A DNA stretch of 64,000 nucleotides from Xanthomonas sp. DAR 35659 (GTDB lineage: Bacteria; Pseudomonadota; Gammaproteobacteria; Xanthomonadales; Xanthomonadaceae). Positions 44,280 to 52,058 of the stretch are shown piece after piece. Each line of letters begins with the position of its first letter. The stretch's first letter is position 1. Both the position numbers and the translations under genes were made by a program. Below the pieces are notes generated by a model, which was given only the letters and a program-made list of their open reading frames with translations, was not told where the DNA came from and ran no database searches. The stretch lies in contig NZ_CP162488.1 of the NCBI RefSeq assembly GCF_041242975.1, positions 351,501-415,500 on the forward strand. The letters are read 5' to 3'.

Positions 44280-44281
44280 AT
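44261..44281. promoter_or_regulatory. Inverted repeat overlapping the Rrf2 start codon
   Basis: ATGTAA (44261-44266) and TTACAT (44276-44281) are perfect inverted arms around 9 bases. The right arm covers the first two bases of the start codon. This is a likely autoregulatory operator for the Rrf2 protein. Confidence 0.6.
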
Positions 44282-44723
44282 GAAACGAAACACGCAGCTT
44301 TCCGACGTGCTGCACCTGCTGGTGCACATGGCGCAGCACGCCGAGCCGATGACGTCCGAACAGATGGCGGCCTGTCTGCAGAGCCACCCGGTCGTGGTGC
44401 GCCGCCTGTTGGCGCGGTTGCGCCAGGCGGGTCTGGTCGACTCCAGCCGTGGCCATGGCGGCGGCTGGCAACTGGCGCGCGCGCCCGACGCGATCAGCCT
44501 CTACGACGTCTACCTCGCGCTGGGCGAGCCGTTGCTGCTCGGGCACGGCGTACGCGGCCCGCATCCGGATTGCGCGATCGAACGCGCGGTCAACGACGCG
44601 CTGGACGACGGCTATCGCCAGGCGCAGGCGGCCCTGGCCGCGCAACTGCAGGCGTTGACCCTGCGCAAGCTCGGCCAGCGCGTGCAACGCGCCCGCAAGG
44701 AGGAGACGTCCCATGCAGCATGA
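44280..44723 (+). CDS. Rrf2-family transcriptional regulator
   Basis: The 147-residue regulator has a winged HTH (QLSDVLHLLVHMAQHAEPMT, then VVRRLLARLRQAGLVDSSRG and GHGGGWQLARAP). The three-cysteine Fe-S ligand set of IscR is absent: only one Cys is seen after the HTH (DCAIERAV), so it resembles the YwnA-type. It overlaps the flavoprotein gene by 11 bases and probably controls it. Confidence 0.88.
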   Translation: MKRNTQLSDVLHLLVHMAQHAEPMTSEQMAACLQSHPVVVRRLLARLRQAGLVDSSRGHGGGWQLARAPDAISLYDVYLALGEPLLLGHGVRGPHPDCAIERAVNDALDDGYRQAQAALAAQLQALTLRKLGQRVQRARKEETSHAA

Positions 44724-45645
44724 CGCCGTGGTCGTCGGTGGCAGCTTCGCCGGCCTGTCGGCCGCCCTGATGCTGGCGCGCGGGCATCGCCAGGTGCTGG
44801 TGGTCGACGCCGGCCTGCCGCGCAATCGCGACGCCGCGCATTCGCATGGCTTGATCGCACTCGACGGCATGCCCGGCAGCGACGTGCTCGCGCAGGCCAG
44901 GGCGCAGCTGCTGGCCTATCCCACCGTCGCATGGTGGGACGGCCAGGTCGAGGATGCGACGCCGCTGCCGGGCGGCTGGGAGGTGGCCCTGGCCGACGGC
45001 CGCCGCGCCAGCGCGCGCGGCCTGGTGCTGGCCACCGGCGTCGCCGACGACCTGCCGGACCTGCCGGGCGTGGCCGAGCGTTGGGGCCGCACGGTCATGC
45101 ACTGCCCCTACTGCCACGGTTACGAACTGGGCCGGCAGGCGCGCATCGGCGTGCTCGGCAACGGCACCGTCCTGTCGGCGGAACAGGCCCTGCTGCTGGC
45201 CGACTGGGGGCAGGTCACGCTGTTCGCGCAAGGCATGGCGCTGGACGATGCCGAACTGCTGGCCAGGCTGGACAGGAGAGGCGTGCGGTTGGAAACGCGG
45301 CGCGCGGTCGCGCTGGAGGGCGAGGGCACGGCGATCGACGGCATGCGCCTGGACGATGGCGCGCGCGTGGCGATCGAGGCGCTGTTCCTGGGTGTGCCGA
45401 TGCGCATGGCCAGCCCGTTGGCCGAACGCCTGGGCTGCCGGTTCGATGCAGGCCCGCTCAGCCCGTTCCTGAAAGTGGACGAGAGGAAGCAGACCAGCGT
45501 GCCCCGCGTCTACGCGGCCGGCGACGCGGCGCGCATGTTCGGCAACGCGACCCTGGCCTCGGCCGACGGCGTGCTCGCCGGGATCGGCCTGCATCACGCG
45601 CTGATCGCCGAAGACAGCCAGCCGGCGTCCGTCATCGCGGCATGA
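44713..45645 (+). CDS. Thioredoxin-reductase-like FAD/NAD(P)-dependent oxidoreductase
   Basis: The 310-residue flavoprotein has an FAD motif VVVGGSFAGLSAALML (residues 6-21) and a redox-active C-P-Y-C at 131-134 (MHCPYCHGYE). An NAD(P) site follows at IGVLGNGTVLSAEQALLL, and a C-terminal VYAAGDAARMFGN. The CPYC active site replaces the usual thioredoxin-reductase CATC and is typical of small bacterial thiol oxidoreductases. It forms an operon with Rrf2. The redox partner is unknown. Confidence 0.88.
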   Translation: MQHDAVVVGGSFAGLSAALMLARGHRQVLVVDAGLPRNRDAAHSHGLIALDGMPGSDVLAQARAQLLAYPTVAWWDGQVEDATPLPGGWEVALADGRRASARGLVLATGVADDLPDLPGVAERWGRTVMHCPYCHGYELGRQARIGVLGNGTVLSAEQALLLADWGQVTLFAQGMALDDAELLARLDRRGVRLETRRAVALEGEGTAIDGMRLDDGARVAIEALFLGVPMRMASPLAERLGCRFDAGPLSPFLKVDERKQTSVPRVYAAGDAARMFGNATLASADGVLAGIGLHHALIAEDSQPASVIAA

Positions 45646-45648
45646 AAA

Positions 45649-45672
45649 AGGCCGTCCGCGAACGGACGGCCT
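45649..45672 (-). terminator. Terminator of the slipin-rtcB operon
   Basis: A perfect 10-bp stem (AGGCCGTCCG/CGGACGGCCT) with a 4-base loop is followed, on the minus strand, by a run of five T. It lies between the convergent flavoprotein and rtcB genes. Confidence 0.9.
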
Positions 45673-45706
45673 GCCCCTGGCATCAGTCGCCGCGATCGCC
45701 GCGGCC

Positions 45707-46927
45707 TCAGCCCTTCACGCACAGCACCTGGCGCAGGGTGTGCACCACTTCCACCAGGTCGCTTTGCGCCGCCATCACCGCGTCGATCGACTTGTACGCC
45801 GCCGGCGACTCGTCGATCACCGCCGCATCCTTGCGGCATTCCACGTGCGCGGTGGCTTCGCGGTGCTGCGCCAGCGTGATCTGCTGGCGCGCCGCGGTCC
45901 GGCTCATCACCCGGCCGGCGCCATGGCTGCAGCTGTGGAAGCTGTCACCGTTGCCCAGCCCGCGCACGATGAAGCTCTTCGCGCCCATGCTGCCGGGAAT
46001 GATGCCGAGCTCTCCGGCGCGCGCGCTGACCGCGCCCTTGCGGGTCACCAGCAGTTCCTCGCCGGCGTGCGTCTCCTTCTGCACGTAGTTGTGGTGGCAG
46101 TTCACCGCCAGCTTCTCCAACTGGAACTTCGGCAAGCGGTGACGCATTTCCGCCAGCACCCGCGCCATCATCGCCTCGCGGTTCTCGCGTGCGTAATCCT
46201 GCGCCCACGACACCGCCTCGACGTAGTCGTCGAACAGCGGCTCGCCTTCCATGAAGAAGGCCAGATCCTTGTCCGGCAGGTGGAAGCCGAGCACACGGTG
46301 CGCCAGTTGCTCGCGCGCCTGTTCGATGAAGTAGCTGCCGATCAGGTTGCCGGTGCCGCGGGAACCGCTGTGCAGCATCACCCACACCGCGTCGCTCTCG
46401 TCCAGGCACACTTCGATGAAGTGGTTGCCGCCGCCGAGCGTGCCGATCTGGCAGTCCAGCTTGTCGGTGCGGATCCGGCGGTGCCTGGCCTTGATCGTCT
46501 CCAGGCGATCCACCAGCCCCGACTGCGCGATGCGCGTGGCGATGCTGTCGGGCAGCTTACGGTGCTCGCCGCCGCGGCCGTTGCCGACCGGCACGCTGCG
46601 CTCGATGCTGGAGCGCAGCTGCGCCAGGTTGTCGGGCAGGTCGGCCGCGCGCAGCGTGGTGCGCACCGCGGCCATGCCGCAGCCGATGTCCACGCCGACC
46701 GCCGCCGGGATGATCGCGCCGCGGGTCGGGATCACCGAGCCCACGGTCGCGCCCTTGCCCAGGTGCACGTCCGGCATCACCGCCACCCACGGCCCGACGA
46801 ACGGGATCGCGGCGATGTTGCGCAACTGCTCGTGGGCCTGCGCTTCCAGCGGCACGCCGCGCACCCAGCCCTTGATCGGCGTGGCGCTGCCTTCGGCGTG
46901 CAGCAATTCGTAGTTCTGCATACTCAT
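45707..46927 (-). CDS. rtcB: RNA ligase RtcB
   Basis: The 406-residue GTP- and Mn-dependent ligase joins 2',3'-cyclic-phosphate and 5'-OH RNA ends in RNA repair. Metal and nucleotide residues are seen in GVDIGCGMAAVRT (Cys ligand), LGGGNHFIEV, MLHSGSRGTGN and NCHHNYVQKE. The guanylated His lies in SCSHGAGRVMSRTAAR. The start is ATG 46927 with AAGGA eight bases upstream. A slipin gene precedes it in the operon by 55 bases. No rtcA or rtcR is in the window. Confidence 0.95.
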   Translation of the reverse strand: MSMQNYELLHAEGSATPIKGWVRGVPLEAQAHEQLRNIAAIPFVGPWVAVMPDVHLGKGATVGSVIPTRGAIIPAAVGVDIGCGMAAVRTTLRAADLPDNLAQLRSSIERSVPVGNGRGGEHRKLPDSIATRIAQSGLVDRLETIKARHRRIRTDKLDCQIGTLGGGNHFIEVCLDESDAVWVMLHSGSRGTGNLIGSYFIEQAREQLAHRVLGFHLPDKDLAFFMEGEPLFDDYVEAVSWAQDYARENREAMMARVLAEMRHRLPKFQLEKLAVNCHHNYVQKETHAGEELLVTRKGAVSARAGELGIIPGSMGAKSFIVRGLGNGDSFHSCSHGAGRVMSRTAARQQITLAQHREATAHVECRKDAAVIDESPAAYKSIDAVMAAQSDLVEVVHTLRQVLCVKG

Positions 46928-46982
46928 GTCGTCATTCCTTCGAGGCCATGCGCGGCGGTTCCGTCCGCCGCACATGGCGGTC

Positions 46983-48104
46983 CTACTTCATTGTCACCAG
47001 TTGCTTCAGCACGCCATCCAGGCCGCCGAACACGGTGAGCTTGTCGATCTTCTCGGTGACCTTCTCCAGCGCCTCCAGCTCCTTCAGCCGCATCAGCACC
47101 GGGTTGTCCTCGATCAGCTTGGCGGTGTTGAGCAGCGAACGCGTGGCGCTGGCCTCCTCGCGCCGGCGGATCACGTTGGCCTGCGCCGACTTCTCCGCCT
47201 GCACCACGGCGTTGAGGATGTCCTTCATCTCGCCGGGCAGGATCACGTCCTTGACCCCGACGCCCAGCACCTCGATGCCGAAGCCGGCGACCTGCTCGCG
47301 CACGTAGCCGAAGATGTCCGCATCCAGCGAGGCCTTGTCGCCAAGCAGTTCGTCCAGCGTCTTGGCCGAGACCGCGCGGCGCAGGCCGTACTGCAGCTCG
47401 CGATACAACTGGTCGCCGTACTTGGCCACCCGCGTCCGCGCGGCGACCGGGTCGGCGACGCGCATGCTCGCGGCCAGGTTGACGCGCAGGCTGACCTTGT
47501 CGCGGGTCAACAGCTCCTGCCCCGAGACCTCCACCGACTGGATGCGCAGCTCGACCACCTCGGCCACCACGTTCCTGCGGAAGTTCCAGAACGCGTAGTG
47601 GCCCGGCGTCAAGGTCTGCTGCAGGCGCCCGTCGACGAACACCAGTCCCGCCGACTCGGCCGGGACATCCAGCGCCACCGCGACGCGCGTCAGCAGGCCC
47701 AGCTGGCGCAAGCGCTGCGCGACGTCGGCCGGCAGCGCCAGGCTTTCGTCCAGCGCCAACCGCACCACCTCCACCGCGACCAGGCCGCGCCAGTACAGCC
47801 GGCGCGTGCCCGGCGGCAACACGTCCTCCAGCTTGCCCTGCTTGAACACCAGGCCGACCTCGTCGCTGCCCAGGTCGGCCAGCACGAACACCTCGTGCAC
47901 GCCTGCGCCCAGGCGCGCGATCAACACGTCGAGGTCGTGGCCGGCGTATTCCGGCGCGGCGATATCGAAGGTCTTCACTTCGATGCGCCGCGCCGGGTCG
48001 AACAGCCGGTGCACGCCGGGCGCGAGCACGCGCTCGAAACGCCGGTTGCGGTACATCAGCCCGCGCTCGCTGTCGCCGATGACGATTCGCTTGGTCCAGA
48101 ACAT
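46983..48104 (-). CDS. SPFH/band-7 protein of the slipin family
   Basis: The 373-residue protein starts at ATG 48104 with AAGGAGA in front. The N-terminal half (residues 1-160) is a pseudo-repeat. The SPFH core (about 180-300) includes GHYAFWNFRRNVVAEVVELR split motifs, DKVSLRVNLAASMRV and a coiled-coil EAEKSAQANVIRRREEASATRS-like helix (here AEKSAQANVIRRREEASA). No N-terminal transmembrane helix is obvious. Slipin genes are repeatedly found beside rtcB in RNA-repair loci, where they may scaffold the ligase. Two tRNA-like elements lie upstream. Confidence 0.87.
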   Translation of the reverse strand: MFWTKRIVIGDSERGLMYRNRRFERVLAPGVHRLFDPARRIEVKTFDIAAPEYAGHDLDVLIARLGAGVHEVFVLADLGSDEVGLVFKQGKLEDVLPPGTRRLYWRGLVAVEVVRLALDESLALPADVAQRLRQLGLLTRVAVALDVPAESAGLVFVDGRLQQTLTPGHYAFWNFRRNVVAEVVELRIQSVEVSGQELLTRDKVSLRVNLAASMRVADPVAARTRVAKYGDQLYRELQYGLRRAVSAKTLDELLGDKASLDADIFGYVREQVAGFGIEVLGVGVKDVILPGEMKDILNAVVQAEKSAQANVIRRREEASATRSLLNTAKLIEDNPVLMRLKELEALEKVTEKIDKLTVFGGLDGVLKQLVTMK

Positions 48105-48484
48105 GGCACGTTCTCCTTGTGGGGGCTCTGGTGGTCCGGTCCTGTGGATGGGGTCGCCGCGCCGGACCGATGAGCGCGGGAATGCGGCGTTGCGGATGCC
48201 ATCGGCAGCGCAGCGCCACGAAGAAGTGCAAGTCCGCGCACACGCCGTTGCGGCGGCCAGCGGGTGCTGTCGGTGCGGAGGCCTGTGCCTGGATCGGCCT
48301 CGCGGTGCACTGCGAGGCGATCGTCGGCGCAGGCGCGCACGTCCAGGGCGGCGCGGCGGCGGCAGCGGCGCTGCGGTGCACGCCTCGCGCAACGCCGGTG
48401 GCGATGCGCGCGACGTGTCCCGCGCGGCGCGACTTGCTGGGCTTGCGCCCGGTATTGCACATGACGTGGAAAGGTCATGGTGTC
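48105..48484. other. 380-base spacer between the tRNA-like elements and slipin
   Basis: On the minus strand this is the stretch transcribed between the tRNA-like pair and the slipin start. Open frames exist but have no recognised product. No sigma54 (TGGCAC-N5-TTGCA) box, as used with RtcR, could be found by eye. Confidence 0.35.
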
Positions 48485-48554
48485 TTGGAGCGGGAGTCGA
48501 ACCCGCGACTATCGGATTACTTTTTCCGATGCTCTACCAAACTGAGCTATCCAA
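48485..48554 (-). ncRNA. tRNA-like element 2, adjacent to slipin-rtcB
   Basis: Read leftwards, the 70-base core folds as a tRNA. The acceptor stem is TTGGA/TCCAA (extendable by two more pairs, one a U-G). The D arm is GCTC-loop-GAGC with GG in the loop, and the anticodon-like stem is TCGGA/TCCGA. There is a 5-base variable loop, and the T arm is GCGGG-TTCGACT-CCCGC with a canonical T loop. It departs from a working tRNA in having an 8-base, A-rich anticodon loop with no U33. A CACCA string follows two bases after the extended acceptor. It is most likely a non-decoding tRNA mimic linked to the RNA-repair genes. Confidence 0.75.
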
Positions 48555-48558
48555 AAGC

Positions 48559-48621
48559 GACGTGCCGGAGTCGAACCGGCGACACGTGGACAAGCCACTG
48601 CTCTACCTCTGAGCTAACGTC
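48559..48621 (-). ncRNA. tRNA-like element 1, tandem with element 2
   Basis: This 63-base element lies four bases upstream (in transcription) of element 2. It has a 5-bp acceptor stem (GACGT/ACGTC), a D arm GCTC-AGAGGTA-GAGC, a small anticodon-like hairpin GTGG-CTTGT-CCAC with only five loop bases, and a T arm GCCGG-TTCGACT-CCGGC. The elbow-forming GG and TTCGACT are kept, while acceptor and anticodon arms are reduced and no CCA is encoded. It cannot be an ordinary tRNA. Confidence 0.75.
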
Positions 48622-48729
48622 TGGTGGAAACCGCCCATCCCGGTCGCAGGCATACGCAAGCGGCAGCGCCGCGCGCACCGGACGGGAATGGCATCCCGTA
48701 CCGCTAGCGGCCATTCAGTGCGGTTTCCC

Positions 48730-48755
48730 ATTGCCGTCTCGTTGAAGACGGCAAT
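48730..48755. other. Hairpin upstream of the tRNA-like pair
   Basis: ATTGCCGTC and GACGGCAAT are perfect 9-base inverted arms around 8 bases. They lie about 110 bases upstream of tRNA-like element 1 in its direction of transcription. Part of a leader structure or an end of the preceding transcript. Confidence 0.5.
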
Positions 48756-48902
48756 TCCTGCGTCGATCCCGTTCCCGCCGCCCGCGTCCGGCACCTGGAC
48801 GCAGCGCTTGCGCGCCTGGCGAATGAAACCTCCCTGTTTCCGGGCCTTTCCATGCCCGGGTGCCTGGGTTCGGGACCGACAAAACAACGTTTTGCGAACG
48901 CG

Positions 48903-48940
48903 AAAAGCAAAACGCCCCCGGCATGGTGTCCGAGGGCGTT
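48903..48940 (-). terminator. Probable terminator of the short minus-strand unit
   Basis: Arms at 48911-48921 and 48930-48940 form an 11-bp stem with one mismatch. On the minus strand they are followed by TTGCTTTT. A further perfect 9-bp hairpin (CGGAGATCG/CGATCTCCG) stands at 48950-48974. Confidence 0.55.
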
Positions 48941-48991
48941 CGCGTTCCTCGGAGATCGATGCGACCGATCTCCGTAGGGGATATCAGTCGA

Positions 48992-49102
48992 TCAGGGGGC
49001 GTGATCCAGCCGCAGCGCCTTGCCGCGCAGCGCGCACATCGCCGCTGCGCGCGATGCGCGCTGCAGGCTGGGCAGATTGGCGGTGAAGGGGCGGAAGGTC
49101 AT
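48992..49102 (-). CDS. Small ORF, 36 residues, function unknown
   Basis: MTFRPFTANLPSLQRASRAA opens a basic 36-residue peptide. It is listed because it lies about 40 bases behind a near-consensus promoter and is followed by two hairpins, making a compact transcription unit of roughly 240 bases. No clear ribosome site is present, so the RNA rather than the peptide could be the product. Confidence 0.35.
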   Translation of the reverse strand: MTFRPFTANLPSLQRASRAAAMCALRGKALRLDHAP

Positions 49103-49147
49103 GGTCGTCGTTGCGGTGTGGCCGAGCGTGTCGGCTGATGGGCGCGC

Positions 49148-49176
49148 ACATTACCCGCGTTGTTTTCGCTGCGCAA
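49148..49176 (-). promoter_or_regulatory. Sigma70 promoter with GC-rich discriminator, minus strand
   Basis: TTGCGC (49171-49176) and TAATGT (49148-49153), spaced 17 bases, are preceded by an AT-rich stretch (A-rich UP-element-like) and followed by GCGCGCCC. This composition is typical of strong, stringently controlled stable-RNA promoters. Confidence 0.6.
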
Positions 49177-49457
49177 GCACTTTTTCGATTTATTTTTTGG
49201 TTCGTGTCGCGACGTCGCGATTGCTGCGCGTGTTGGTCGGCGAGCGAATGTTTCCAATTCGGGTGTTTTGGTTACTGTGGCCGCCTGCGCAAAGCCAAAC
49301 ATTGCCGCGAAAATTCGGCGAATTCTCGTGTGCGGTCGCCGCGCCGGCGCGCCACGCGCTGCTAGGCTCGGTCCGCGTCTTCCTGCATCGAAGACTTACG
49401 TTTCGGTAAGCGGAAGACGTTGCGACGCATTCACTTCCCCCGATTGGAGAGAACGAC

Positions 49458-49946
49458 ATGAAACTCCGCCTGCATGCGTATCTGCTCGCCCTGCTGATCG
49501 CTTTCCCTGCCGCTTCCGCGTTCGCGCAGACTGCGGTCACCGCCAATCCCAATCATCAGCAATTGCTGCAGGGATCGGATTGGCGCACCACGGCCAACAA
49601 ACGTCTGGTCTACGATTTCTGGCGCATCGTGTTCGAGGCCGGGCACACCGAATACGCGCCGATGTACATGGCCAAGGACTACATCCAGCACAACCCGACC
49701 GTGGCCAACGGCCGCGATGCGTTCCTGGAGTTCCTGACCGCCTTCGTCAAGCCGCAGCCGATCCAGCCGCGGGTGCGACTGCCGCTGGTGGCGATCCTCG
49801 CCGAGGGCGACTACGTGACGCTGGTGTCGGTGCGCACGCTGCCCGATCCCAAGGACGCGACCAAGACCTACACGACGACCTGGTTCGACATGTACCGCAT
49901 CCAGAACGGCAAGATCCAGGAGCACTGGGACGCGGGGACCAAGTAG
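49458..49946 (+). CDS. Exported NTF2/SnoaL-like protein
   Basis: The 162-residue protein has a signal peptide (residues 1-23, LLALLIAFPAASAFAQ). The mature domain is the alpha+beta barrel of the SnoaL/NTF2 group: KRLVYDFWRIVFEAGHTEYA, YIQHNPTVANGRDAFLEFL and IQEHWDAGT. Similar secreted proteins are common in Proteobacteria and have no agreed function. GAGAG lies about eight bases before the ATG. Confidence 0.83.
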   Translation: MKLRLHAYLLALLIAFPAASAFAQTAVTANPNHQQLLQGSDWRTTANKRLVYDFWRIVFEAGHTEYAPMYMAKDYIQHNPTVANGRDAFLEFLTAFVKPQPIQPRVRLPLVAILAEGDYVTLVSVRTLPDPKDATKTYTTTWFDMYRIQNGKIQEHWDAGTK

Positions 49947-50159
49947 CCCTGCGCGCGCGGGCCTGGCGCAGGCATCGCCGTTACCGCCGCCAAGCGGGAG
50001 ACGACGGGGCTGCGTCATGGCCCGCGCGCTGCGCTCGGCATACGCAGCGGCGAGCGGAGCCGACGATGCGCAATTGGCACATGCCGGCAGCGCGTCGGAA
50101 GGCTAGACTTCGGGAGCGGCACCGTTCCACGCCCTCCCTCCCCAGCCGACACCGCCACC

Positions 50160-50939
50160 ATGCCCTTCCTCGCCCTGCCCACGCACCGCCTGCATTACCG
50201 GATCGACGGCAGCGAAGGCCGTCCCTGGCTGACCTTCTGCAACTCGCTGGGGACCGACCTGCACATGTGGGACGCGCAGATCGAGGCGCTGGCGCCGTAC
50301 TACCGCGTGCTGCGCTACGACCGCCGCGGCCACGGCGCCTCGAGCGCGGCACCGGGGCCGTACCGGGTGGAGGACCTGGGCGGCGACGTGCTGGCCTTGC
50401 TGGACGCGCTGGCGATCGAACGCACGCACTTCTGCGGACTGTCGATCGGCGGGCTGACCGGACAGTGGCTGGGCCTGCATGCCGGCGAGCGCCTGCACAC
50501 GCTGGCGGTGTGCGCGACCGCGGCCAAGATCGGCAGCGAGGACAGTTGGCAGGCGCGCATCGCACAGGTGCAGGCGGAGGGACTGGCGGGCCTGCTGGAC
50601 GGCACCCGCGAGCGCTGGTTCACCCCGGCCTTCGCTGCCCAGCAGCCAGCGACGGTCGAGGCGATCATGGCGACGTTTCTGAGCACCGATGTGCAGGCCT
50701 ACATGGCTTGCTGCGCGGCCGTGGCCGCGGCGGATTTTCGCGGAACGCTGGGCGCGATCGACACGCCGCTGCTGGCGCTGGCCGGGCACGACGATCCGGT
50801 GTGCCCGCCGCAGGACCTGCAGGCGATCGCCGCGCAGGCGCCACGCGGCAGTTATGCCCAGGTGCACGGCCGGCACCTGTGCAATCTGGAGTCGCCGTAC
50901 GCCTTCAACGACGCGTTGCTGCGCTTCCTGCTGCAGTAG
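50160..50939 (+). CDS. pcaD: Alpha/beta hydrolase, 3-oxoadipate enol-lactonase-like (PcaD)
   Basis: The 259-residue hydrolase has the nucleophile elbow GLSIGG (Ser95), preceded by FCNSLGTDLHMWDAQ and YDRRGHGASS, both characteristic of PcaD. The acid is in GHDDPVCPP and the His in HGRHLCNLESP. PcaD hydrolyses beta-ketoadipate enol-lactone. No other pca gene is within the window, so either the pathway genes lie elsewhere or the true substrate differs. It is transcribed alone. Confidence 0.72.
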   Translation: MPFLALPTHRLHYRIDGSEGRPWLTFCNSLGTDLHMWDAQIEALAPYYRVLRYDRRGHGASSAAPGPYRVEDLGGDVLALLDALAIERTHFCGLSIGGLTGQWLGLHAGERLHTLAVCATAAKIGSEDSWQARIAQVQAEGLAGLLDGTRERWFTPAFAAQQPATVEAIMATFLSTDVQAYMACCAAVAAADFRGTLGAIDTPLLALAGHDDPVCPPQDLQAIAAQAPRGSYAQVHGRHLCNLESPYAFNDALLRFLLQ

Positions 50940-51020
50940 CGGGGCGGTCGATGGGGGGATGCGGACACATCGCATCCGCCCGTGTTGCCTCTCGACGCGC
51001 GCTGCTTCCGGCGCGCGTCC

Positions 51021-52058
51021 TCAGTCGTCCAGCTTCACCACCAGCTTGCCGAAGTTGCCGCCGCCGAGCATGTCGATGAAGGCCTGCGGTGCGTTCTCCA
51101 GCCCATGCACCACGTGCTCGCGGTAGCGCACGCGGCCGTCGGCCAGCCAGGCGCCCATCTCGCGCAGGAACTCCGGGTAGAGCTTGACGAAATCGCCGAC
51201 GATGAAGCCGCGCACGGTGAGCCGCTGGCGCAGCACCTGGCCCATGAAGGCGGGCAGGCGATCGGGCCCCGGCGGCAGTTCGCCCTTGTTGTTGTAGGTG
51301 GCGATGGTGCCGCACACCGGGATCCGCGCGAAGTCGTTGAGCAACGGCAGCACCGCGTCGAACACATGCCCGCCGACGTTCTCGAAGTAGACGTCGATCC
51401 CGTCGGGCGCGGCGCCGCGCAACTGCTCGGCGAAATCCGCGGCGCGATGATCCAGCGCGACGTCCACGCCCAGTTCCTCGCGCAGGTAGCGGCACTTGTC
51501 GGCACCGCCGGCGATGCCCACCACGCGCGCGCCGCGCAGCTTGGCGATCTGCGCCACCGTGGCGCCGACCGGGCCGCTGGCGGCGGCCACCGCCACGGTC
51601 TCGCCGCTCTGCGGCTTGCCGATCTCATGCAGCCCGGCGTAAGCGGTGAAGCCGGGCATGCCATAGACGCCGAGTGCGGTGCTCGGCGGCAGCGGCGACT
51701 GCGGATCGAGCTTGCGGCGCAGGCCGGCGCCCTCGGCGACCAGGTGCGTCTGCCAGCCGCCGCTCTGCACCAGCACCAGGTCGCCGGGCTTGAGATCGGC
51801 ATGGTGCGATTCCAGCACTTCGGCCACGGTGCTGCCGACCATGACCTCGCCCAGTTGCACCGGCGGCGCGTACGAGGGCGCATCGCTCATGCGGCCGCGC
51901 ATGTACGGATCCAGCGACAGCCAGCGATTGCGCAGCAGCACCTGGCCGGGGCCGGCGACGGGCAACGGCGCCTGTTCGAGACGGAAGTTCTGCGCGGTCG
52001 GCGCGCCCTGCGGACGCGAGGTGAGGACCACGCGGGTGGTATGGGGGGTGGAGGTCAT
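51021..52058 (-). CDS. NADP-dependent oxidoreductase of the MDR/CurA (leukotriene B4 12-HD) type
   Basis: The 345-residue zinc-free medium-chain reductase begins RVVLTSRPQGAPTAQNFRLE and contains SLDPYMRGRMSD, a family hallmark. The cofactor site is GPVGATVAQIAKLRGARVVG, followed by IDVYFENVGG. It reduces alpha,beta-unsaturated carbonyls. Start ATG 52058 overlaps the end of the aldo/keto reductase gene by four bases, so the two are co-translated and may act on reactive aldehydes or ketones together. Confidence 0.9.
   Translation of the reverse strand: MTSTPHTTRVVLTSRPQGAPTAQNFRLEQAPLPVAGPGQVLLRNRWLSLDPYMRGRMSDAPSYAPPVQLGEVMVGSTVAEVLESHHADLKPGDLVLVQSGGWQTHLVAEGAGLRRKLDPQSPLPPSTALGVYGMPGFTAYAGLHEIGKPQSGETVAVAAASGPVGATVAQIAKLRGARVVGIAGGADKCRYLREELGVDVALDHRAADFAEQLRGAAPDGIDVYFENVGGHVFDAVLPLLNDFARIPVCGTIATYNNKGELPPGPDRLPAFMGQVLRQRLTVRGFIVGDFVKLYPEFLREMGAWLADGRVRYREHVVHGLENAPQAFIDMLGGGNFGKLVVKLDD

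Noticed and set aside
48485..48621. Two ordinary tRNA genes
   Set aside because: The acceptor stems are short, the anticodon loops have 8 and 5 bases, U33 is missing, and CCA is absent or misplaced; called tRNA-like instead.
48603..48887. 94-residue minus-strand ORF upstream of the tRNA-like pair
   Set aside because: Its end runs into tRNA-like element 1, there is no ribosome site and the sequence has no family features.
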